NCBI GenBank assembly: GCA_938010495.1
Contig: CALLUT010000058.1
Span: 1-6,409, forward strand
Length of the DNA stretch: 6,409 bases
DNA from: Candidatus Absconditabacterales bacterium
Lineage (GTDB): Bacteria; Patescibacteria; JAEDAM01; Absconditabacterales; Absconditicoccaceae
Direction of reading: 5' to 3'
This document shows positions 1-6,409 of this stretch, in pieces. Made by a program: the position numbers and the translations under genes. Each line of letters opens with the position of its first letter. The first letter of the stretch is position 1. The notes under the pieces are model-generated. The model did not search any database. It had not been told where the DNA came from and saw nothing but the letters and a program-made list of their open reading frames with translations.

Positions 1-1
1 A

Positions 2-3000
2 AGACAGATCGGTCAAGGATCATCATCATCTAAAGAGATGGCTAGAGAACTACTAGATGCAGCGAGAAGTAAAAAACTCGATGTACTCATAGAATGAAAA
101 TGAGTTAGCGCTTTAAGCGATAAAATCTCAATTCAAAAGAAAGTAGTCTCTTCTACGGACCTTAGTATGAAAGGAAAGGAGAAAGATGTTTCCATATTTT
201 CTCTTAGTGCGAAAAATTCTACTACTTGAACAATGGAAGAATTCGCTTATTTTGAGGATACTCCTGAATGAAAGGCAAATTGTGTAGATAGTTATCTTGA
301 ATTAGCAATATTGGCTAAAAGTAAAGAAATGGACACGAACACAGCTATTAATCAATTAAAATCTGAAGAGGAGGACTTATTAAATGCTATCTGAAAAGAC
401 TATATAGATCAAAGACAAGAGATATACACTTGAGTTGATACAAAAGATGATATTAAAACAAGAAAGAAAGAAATTAAGGGCGCTGAAAAAGACCTAAACA
501 AGAAAAATAATATTCATGAAAAATTTAACCATCAACACCATAAGTATTTAGCTGAAAATACTGAATCTGCATTTCTTGAATATACTGAATGACAAACTTC
601 TATTCTGGTTGCACAATTGAAATCAATATCTACTGAAATAAATTGATACAATAAAGCTTTAAGATCTTGAGCAATAGATAGTCGTACTGACGAGGTTGCA
701 TGATTTTTACCATCTATTGAACCTCAACTACTCTTTATCTTGTGATGAATGGCAGTAGAGTTAGGTGAACATAGACATGATACTTGGTTTGACGATAACA
801 AAAAAGTAAAACCAGATGCTGATTTATATGAAGTTTTAGAGAGTGCTTGAGTTCCAGTTAAAGGAACAAAAGGTATTTGATTTAAAGAATTGTTAAATCC
901 ACTTACGGTGTTTAACATTATGACAAAAGGTAAAGTTAAAAATTCATTGAATAATGATTTGAAAGAAGTATTTGGGAAGTACCGTACATGAGAATTGAAA
1001 TATTCTGAAGCTATTGCTGTAATTACAGCAATGCGTGTTGAAGATAAATCTTTCAAAAAAGTTATGAAGAAAAAACTGTATGAAAAACATACTAGTGCTT
1101 GGAAATCTTTATGAGGATGATCTTGATGAGATGCTTTGGCTGACGCATGATGAGATGATCTTTATGCTTGAACTGATGACTTAGATATCGATCTATGAAC
1201 TATAGAATTATCTAAAAAATCTCTATGAAAAGAGTGATCTTCTAGAAGGAAAAAAAGAAGAAAGACTGTTGAAAGAAAATCATCAAAGAAAGATCCAGAA
1301 ACTGTTGCTAAAAATAGATGAACCGTTTTGAAGGAATCAGAAAGAGTATATGCTACTGAAGATGGAATACATGTTCTTGAATCATATAGAAATAGACCAA
1401 TTGAAGAATTAATTGATTTATACTATGAGTGAGCGACAGACTCAATTGATAAAGATACTGTTGAGTATGTAATGTTAGAAACTATTCTTAGTGAATGAGG
1501 ACTTGCTCCAACTAAAGATAAAGACTGAGTTAAAATATACACGTCGTTTGAAAATAATATGACAAGGTTAGGGCAATGAAACACTGAAAACTGAACTGAA
1601 GAATTTTGGAGTCTTTTCCAAAAACACTACATGACTGATAGTTTCGTTGGTGACTTAAACGAAAGATATACCAACGCATTAGATTACAATAAAGCAAAAT
1701 CAAAAGTAAATAGTATTAATCAAGATACGTATATCCCTGATTATGTATGACTTCTTGATAAAGATGATGAAGACTGAATTTTGGTAAATGCATTTGTGCA
1801 AACGTTATCAAAAAGAACTTCTATTTCATCACATCAAATTGCTAACTTATTCCAACATTATGATTGAGATTATGCAGAAGCAGCATGATTTATTGAAGAA
1901 AAATCTTGAAAAGAACTTTGAGATGCTTCACTACTAGAAACAGTACAACATCAATGAGTGCCATGAATGATTAATCGTTGAATGAATCAACTTGTCTGAT
2001 GATGATTTGTTTCTCCAGCCTTTGCTCATTGAGTAAACAAACTTTCAACAACATTGTTGGGTTGAGCAAAACTTTGATCAATTCTTGCAACGTGATACAA
2101 AGCGATTAGGACATGAATTAGTTGACTAAAACGATGATGGAAATCATTGTTCTGATGAGAGTGAGAAGCGGATACAGCACGAACAGAAATGAAAGGTCAT
2201 GCTTGAGGAGCACTTAAATACTTTGCCATTAATCAATGAGTGAAGATTGCTGAAGATCCAGATTGATACTGGGAAAGAGCATCAAGTAATGACAGTATTT
2301 TGTGGGGTAATGTACTTGGGTTCCTAAACCCAGATATAAAAGAAGAACGTAGAGCTGAGGCTATGAAAAAATCAGGATCGTTTGAAAGAGGACATTCTTC
2401 TGCTGATCTCTTTGAAGAAACAGTTGGACGTAAATCTATTTGAATGATGTTGAGTAGATGAATGTTAGAAGAAGGGAAAAAACCAGATAGTATAGTAATC
2501 AACCCAGAGAAATTTGAAGAAATGTTTCCAGTTATTTTTGGATTATATTCTACAGAATTATGAAGAAAGAAAATTGCTGTTATCATTGATAAAATAGAAG
2601 AACACTTTTCAAATGATGAAAGATGGACATGGACAGAGCTTCAAAAATATAAAGGTTCTAGAAAATCTATGAAAGATGTACGTATCGATGCAAGTAGATT
2701 AGCTGCTGATGAAAGAGCGGCTGATCGTGAATTTGATGATGCAGTTGCTTCTGTTCCTGATGGAATTAGCAAAGATCTTGCTGCTGCTAAACTAAGTGGT
2801 TTAGAACCTTGATCATCAGAATTTGAAAGAGTAGTGGATACGTTAGTATTTACAGCTGCTCATAGAGAAAAACTATCTGTAGATGCATTACAATCTTCTG
2901 TAGTAAATAATTGAACATTTGGGCATGGGGAATATCAATATGATAAAGCTGCTGATAAGTATACTCTCACTAAAACTCCTGAAATGTTAGCCGAAGAAAT

Positions 3001-3412
3001 GTTCAAGAGATTAGATACAGCAGATACTGGATGAGATTCAGCTCTAGATTGGCTAGAAGATAAATTGGACTATATAGAAGATAATTCTGATTCAATGACT
3101 GATGCAGAATTGAAAACTAACACTGAGCAGTACTTCAAGGTATTATCTTCTGTGTTTAGACAACGTGCTATCGATCCTTCGACTTGAGCACCATCAATTC
3201 CTGCAAGTAATATGTTAACATACTCTACTTCAGCTTGAGTAGAAACTGAAGTTTGGGGTTGAGATTCAACAAGCCTACAAACATATTTCTGAGATATTGA
3301 TAGTAAAGTAACAGTTGCACCTAGTACGGCATCTACTTCATATATATACTTTGACACAGCAACTTCTAAAAATACTGTTGCCAAATCTTGGGAAGACATT
3401 TCTAATGAATAA
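2..3412 (+). CDS. Large hypothetical protein, 5'-truncated by the window edge, UGA read as glycine
   Basis: Frame 2 is open from the left edge to a TAA at 3410-3412 (1136 codons) once TGA is read as Gly; about 66 in-frame TGA codons were counted. I do not recognise a family. Numbering from the window edge: residues 1-110 are mixed charged sequence with the only cysteine (C94). Residues about 114-190 are rich in Lys, Glu, Asp and Gln with coiled-coil character. Residues 371-395 form a Gly/Asp linker. Residues 415-430 are a dense Arg/Lys patch. Residues about 652-735 are Gly-rich, amphipathic and moderately hydrophobic, but too interrupted by Lys and Arg for a confident membrane helix. Residues about 830-1040 look helical and acidic, and the last 80 are Ser/Thr-rich. 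No stop precedes the first in-frame ATG (position 38), so a start there cannot be excluded, but no Shine-Dalgarno supports it and the preceding codons look coding. It lies 24 bases upstream of a large M23 peptidase gene and is probably co-transcribed with it. A surface or virion structural role is only inference. Confidence 0.9.
1112..1309 (+). other. Gly/Asp-rich linker followed by a basic Arg/Lys patch in the first CDS
   Basis: Residues 371-376 are a six-residue Gly/Ser run, mostly TGA codons. An Asp-rich stretch reaches about residue 398. A cluster of about ten Arg/Lys residues follows at 415-421, with a second small cluster ending at 430. The abrupt acidic-to-basic switch looks like a disordered hinge between the coiled-coil-like N-terminal part and the rest of the protein. 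A nucleic-acid or polyanion-binding role for the basic patch is possible but unproven. Confidence 0.55.
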
Positions 3413-3436
3413 TGTTTATAGTTAAATTATACAATA
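3413..3436 (+). other. 24-base AT-rich intergenic spacer
   Basis: This spacer separates the TAA of the first gene from the ATG of the second. It contains an additional in-frame TAG at 3419-3421, so readthrough of the first stop would end three codons later. There is no GGAGG-like Shine-Dalgarno sequence before the ATG at 3437, no hairpin and no T-tract, so neither a terminator nor a standard ribosome binding site is visible. It is too short for an ordinary promoter, which favours co-transcription with the upstream gene. Confidence 0.8.
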
Positions 3437-6409
3437 ATGTGATTTAAACGAGTAGAAAAATGAAATTCTTATGACAAAAATAGTAACTCAGAGAGAGTTT
3501 CTAATTCTAAGCGTTCAAGAGAAAAAATAGAAAAGAATGAGGTTATTTCAAATTCTGATAAACAAATTGATTCAGTTGAAGCTGAGGTACTTTCTACTAT
3601 TTTTCCAATCGAATGAGCAGATGTTCCAAAAGGAAAATGGCAAATGAAGCAAGAATGAACTACATTACAACTCTACATTGATAATAAGAAGTATGAGTGA
3701 TGAGTAATCAATTTTTCTGATGTTGTTTGGTCTGATACTCCTGTAAAAGAAAATTCTACATGAATAGTTGAATGAGTTTCTTTCCCTTCTACGTCTGAAC
3801 CTTATAGTAGTTATACATATAAAGTTATAGTTATATTAAGTGAAGAACATATCGATTCAATAAAATTTGAAAAAACTTGAGAAAGATCAGCAGAAGGATT
3901 TGATACTATCACTCCTGAATGAGAGGAAACATTTGTAGAGTTCTGACTTACTATATATCCTAATGATAATTATTCTTCATCTGTAGATAAAGCTTCATGA
4001 CTACTTATCATTGATAAAAAACTTTCTGATTGAAGTACAATTCATGTATGATATCCATGATTAGCTGATCTGTATACATCTATGGAATGATGAGCTGAAC
4101 ATACTGAAGAACTTGAGTTTGAAGATGGAACAAAGGTAGAAATTCGATTTCAGAGAAATTTTGATTGACCTCTTGACGTTCAAGTTTCAGAAATTGAGTC
4201 AGAGAGTTCTGAAGATGATGTTGATGCCTCTCCTGAATCAGAAGATTGAGGAAGTGAATCAATAGAATCAATAACACCTCCTAAATATCTATGAGAAGTA
4301 TTTGTTAAAAATGTTAGTGCTGGACCAATGTTATTTGGAGCAACAATTGCTTTATACCATCCTGATGATCAAGAGATTGTTGTTAGAAATAAAGTAAATA
4401 TGGAAGAAGTTGTATATAGACTTCCTGCTGATTCTCTAGATGAAGATTTTTCACAAGTTCGTACTATTCAAGACTCGTTAGCAAAATTTTCTATTGAAGA
4501 TTGAAGATTGGTAATCGAATGGATCGAAGATTCTCTCTTATCAATGAACCCTACAGTTACTGTCTGAGCATGAATTGATGAAGCATGGAATGTGAAGTCA
4601 TCTATTGATAAATTAAAAGATTCAAAAGTAATTTCTCTTCGTTCAGAAGATACTTTTGATACTATAAAATGAAAAAAAATTACATGAGCTACTATGAGCT
4701 TTGTATTAAGATCAAATGAATATAATGAACTCACATCTTGAACTGATACAGTTACTTTATTTAAAAAAGTAAGAGGTCCTGATGCTAAAGAATATGAACT
4801 AAGAGTTAGGTCAAATAATGTTGGTAAAGTAGATGTTGAATTGGAGAAAACTGGAAATTATCGAATATTAGATAAAGACTGAAACGAATTATTAAATTGA
4901 TGAACGCAATGAACTGAATGAATAGACCTTCTTGATGAAGATGAAGTATTTGAATGGAATGGTAAAAAAATTATTTGATTTGAAGAAAAATTGTTATCAT
5001 CTGATTGATTAGCAAAAACTAAATATGAAAAAACATTACTAGAAACATTATATCTCACAAACAATGTTTGATATTTGAACATGTGATGATCAACTGCTTT
5101 ATGAGATGATCCAAAGGCTTTTGCGATTAGGGCATCTGATCTTGCCTCGGATACTCGTGTTGCGAACTTTAATTTTTGAGATTCAGATTCTTGGAAAAAA
5201 TTGGATGCTGCATGAACAAAATGGAGTGTTGTATCAAATGAGGAATGGGAAATTGAAATGCATCTTGAGAAAAGAGTAGATTCGCAATGAAGAGATCTTT
5301 GACGAGAGTTTGCTATGGAATTAATTAGAATGCCTAGTATCACCGAAGAAGATATGACACATGATTGGTTTGAATGATTGAGGAATTCATTGAAGAGACT
5401 TGGTGAACATGAAATAAATATTGATTTAGATCCTGGTACTCCAGTACTCCCAGATATAAATATTGATTTTCCAGATGTTGGAGCAACTTTCTGAGCTATT
5501 CGAGCATGGATTAAATGAAATGCTACTTGAAAAGAAAGTTCTGAAGTTACGTCATTATCTTCATTTGAAGACTTTGATCCTTCATACCCATTGAGAAACT
5601 GGAATAAAGCACTTTCTCATCTAGCTAGAGAAGAACATATTGGTGATTTAGATTCTGATGAACAATACGAATTTATAAGTTGGTGAGATTTTTGACCAAG
5701 AGTACATCCCGATATTTTGCCTGCAACAGATAGTTTCCTACAGTTACATACATGACTAGATTTTCCAACACCAGCTGGTGCTGTTGAAACTGCAAAAGAA
5801 CGTGAAGTAACACTAGTTAAATGAGGTATTATTGATACTTCTTCTTACAAACCAAACATGGATTCTAGCAGTGAATGACATATGACAATCATTCACAATA
5901 GTGATATGATTAAATATTGAGGAAAAGAGTATTATCCTGCGACACGTTATATGCACATAAATTCTCTTTGGTCAAAAGCTAACTGAGTATTTGATAATAA
6001 AGGAAAAATAAATAAATGAACAACAATAAGTAATGTGCCTTGAGATCATTTACATATGGAATTTTTCTTATATGAAAAAGTTGGTGATGATTTAAATGAC
6101 CCTGCTTCATTTTCTCCTGAAAGTCGAGAGTATGACTTACCTTCATGAGACGAAATTCCTACAAAATATAGATGACTTAAATGGGCAAAATGAGTTAATT
6201 CATTTAAGCATCCTGATTGACCAAAATATGAAGATTGACCAACAGTACGAAGAGATCAAGTAGATCCAGCCTTGTTTTATACTGAAGAAGAACTTTGAAT
6301 TCCTAAATGAAAAGGTAAAAAACCGTTTTTACCAAATAAAATGAAAGAAAATCAAGAAAGTGAGCCTAGAGTAAAAAACTTAGATAAAATGAATGAAACT
6401 ATTGATAGC
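3437..6409 (+). CDS. Large multidomain protein with a peptidase M23 (LytM-type) domain, 3'-truncated by the window edge, UGA read as glycine
   Basis: The frame is open for 991 codons from ATG 3437 to the window end, with about 61 in-frame TGA codons read as Gly. The start is well constrained: an in-frame TAG lies at 3419-3421, 3437 is the first ATG after it, and the next in-frame ATG is about 70 codons on. Its second codon is already a TGA. Residues 1-50 are very polar (Lys, Asn, Ser, Glu), with no signal peptide or membrane anchor. Residues about 50-250 and 285-500 look beta-rich and are separated by an acidic Ser/Glu/Asp linker at 251-282. Residues about 500-660 are mixed, followed by a Pro/Asp-rich linker (660-685). 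An M23 metallopeptidase domain follows at about 745-885, with motifs FGPR, HTGLD, YMH and HLHMEF. The remaining 100 residues are Lys/Pro/Gly-rich and run off the window. The M23 family cleaves peptide cross-bridges in peptidoglycan, so the likely target is a cell wall. No cysteine codon was seen. Typical M23 enzymes are far shorter (about 200-500 residues), so this is a giant fusion. Secreted wall enzyme, predation factor and phage virion lysin are all possible. Confidence 0.93.
4187..4282 (+). other. Acidic Ser/Glu/Asp-rich interdomain linker
   Basis: Codons 251-282 of the second CDS encode a run dominated by Ser, Glu and Asp, ending in a Pro-Pro. It separates two beta-rich stretches and is best read as a flexible or disordered spacer between domains. 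The repetitive TCA/GAA/GAT codons make the DNA low-complexity here. Confidence 0.6.
5414..5469 (+). repeat. Short imperfect tandem repeat encoding INID motifs
   Basis: The 14-mer ATAAATATTGATTT occurs at 5414-5427 and again at 5456-5469, exactly 42 bases (14 codons) apart and in frame. Both copies encode INID followed by a hydrophobic residue, in a Pro/Asp-rich linker just ahead of the M23 domain (residues 660 and 674). Only two copies are seen, so it may be a small intragenic duplication or chance. Confidence 0.4.
5669..6091 (+). other. Peptidase M23 domain (residues about 745-885 of the second CDS)
   Basis: The order of signatures matches M23 closely. FGPRVHP at residues 752-758 corresponds to the usual entry motif. 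HTGLD at 771-775 is the HxxxD zinc motif and is followed by a typical FPTPAG. An IIH at 818-820 corresponds to the usual V.I.H strand. YMH places the conserved histidine at 840. HLHMEF at 871-876 is the HxH motif. By family knowledge, H771, D775 and H873 should bind zinc and H840 and H871 should be the catalytic histidines, so all expected active-site residues are present. NDPASF downstream resembles the usual domain-closing VDP segment. Two oddities are a loop between H820 and H840 that is longer than usual, and Asp in place of Pro just before HLH. The invariant glycines G753 and G773 are both TGA, which fixes the meaning of that codon. Confidence 0.9.

Noticed and set aside
2024..2120. Transmembrane helix in the Gly-rich hydrophobic part of the first protein
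   Set aside because: Lys and Arg residues interrupt every stretch that approaches 18 hydrophobic residues; it looks amphipathic rather than membrane-spanning.
3427..3436. TATACAAT-like -10 promoter element before the second gene
   Set aside because: It directly abuts the ATG, leaving no 5' leader, has no convincing -35 partner, and such AT-rich matches are expected by chance here.
3412..3447. Eleven-codon mini-ORF whose ATG overlaps the TAA of the first gene
   Set aside because: Too short, no ribosome binding site, and it overlaps the start of the second gene; such frames arise by chance in AT-rich DNA.
724..5343. Several open reading frames of 65-161 codons on the minus strand (for example 4858-5343, 2233-2586, 724-1056)
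   Set aside because: All lie inside the two long plus-strand genes. Their translations are low-complexity (Ser, Phe, Ile, His-rich) with no recognisable motif, as expected for the complement of acidic, Lys-rich coding sequence.
2..6409. Decayed pseudogene region full of TGA nonsense mutations
   Set aside because: Stops are exclusively TGA within the frames, the frames keep regular codon structure without frameshifts, and conserved glycines coincide with TGA. Recoding explains this and decay does not.
2..6409. UGA as tryptophan (Mycoplasma-type code 4)
   Set aside because: TGG is already used at ordinary Trp frequency, GGN is far too rare to supply glycine alone, and M23 glycine positions are TGA.

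Overview
The window reads as coding DNA only if UGA is translated as glycine (NCBI translation table 25). That code is known from the candidate phyla Absconditabacteria (SR1) and Gracilibacteria (BD1-5), and possibly from their phages. With the standard code, the plus strand is littered with TGA 'stops' and shows no gene. With TGA open, frame 2 becomes two very long reading frames filling all but 24 bases of the window. By hand count, about 66 of 97 glycines in the first gene and about 61 of 81 in the second are TGA. TGG is used normally for tryptophan (about 11 and 14 codons), and TAA and TAG remain stops. The strongest proof is that two invariant glycines of a peptidase M23 signature in the second gene are TGA codons. 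The DNA is AT-rich and the plus strand carries both genes.

Layout: (1) 2-3412, the C-terminal 1136 codons or more of a large protein of unknown function, open at the left edge. It has a charged, coiled-coil-like N-terminal part, a Gly/Asp linker, a very basic patch, a Gly-rich amphipathic stretch and a Ser/Thr-rich C-terminus. (2) 3413-3436, a 24-base gap with no recognisable ribosome binding site, terminator or promoter. (3) 3437-6409, the first 991 codons of a second large protein, open at the right edge. Its N-terminal two thirds look beta-rich, and near residues 745-885 it carries a complete-looking M23 (LytM/lysostaphin-type) metallopeptidase domain.

The short spacing and shared strand suggest one transcription unit. 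The only assignable activity is cleavage of peptidoglycan cross-links by the M23 domain. The enzyme has no visible signal peptide and lies within a very large, essentially cysteine-free protein beside another very large protein. Two explanations fit: a cell-surface or host-attack apparatus of an epibiotic or predatory Absconditabacterium, or virion structural proteins of a phage that uses the same code. The window alone does not decide between them. Open reading frames on the minus strand are shadows of these two genes.
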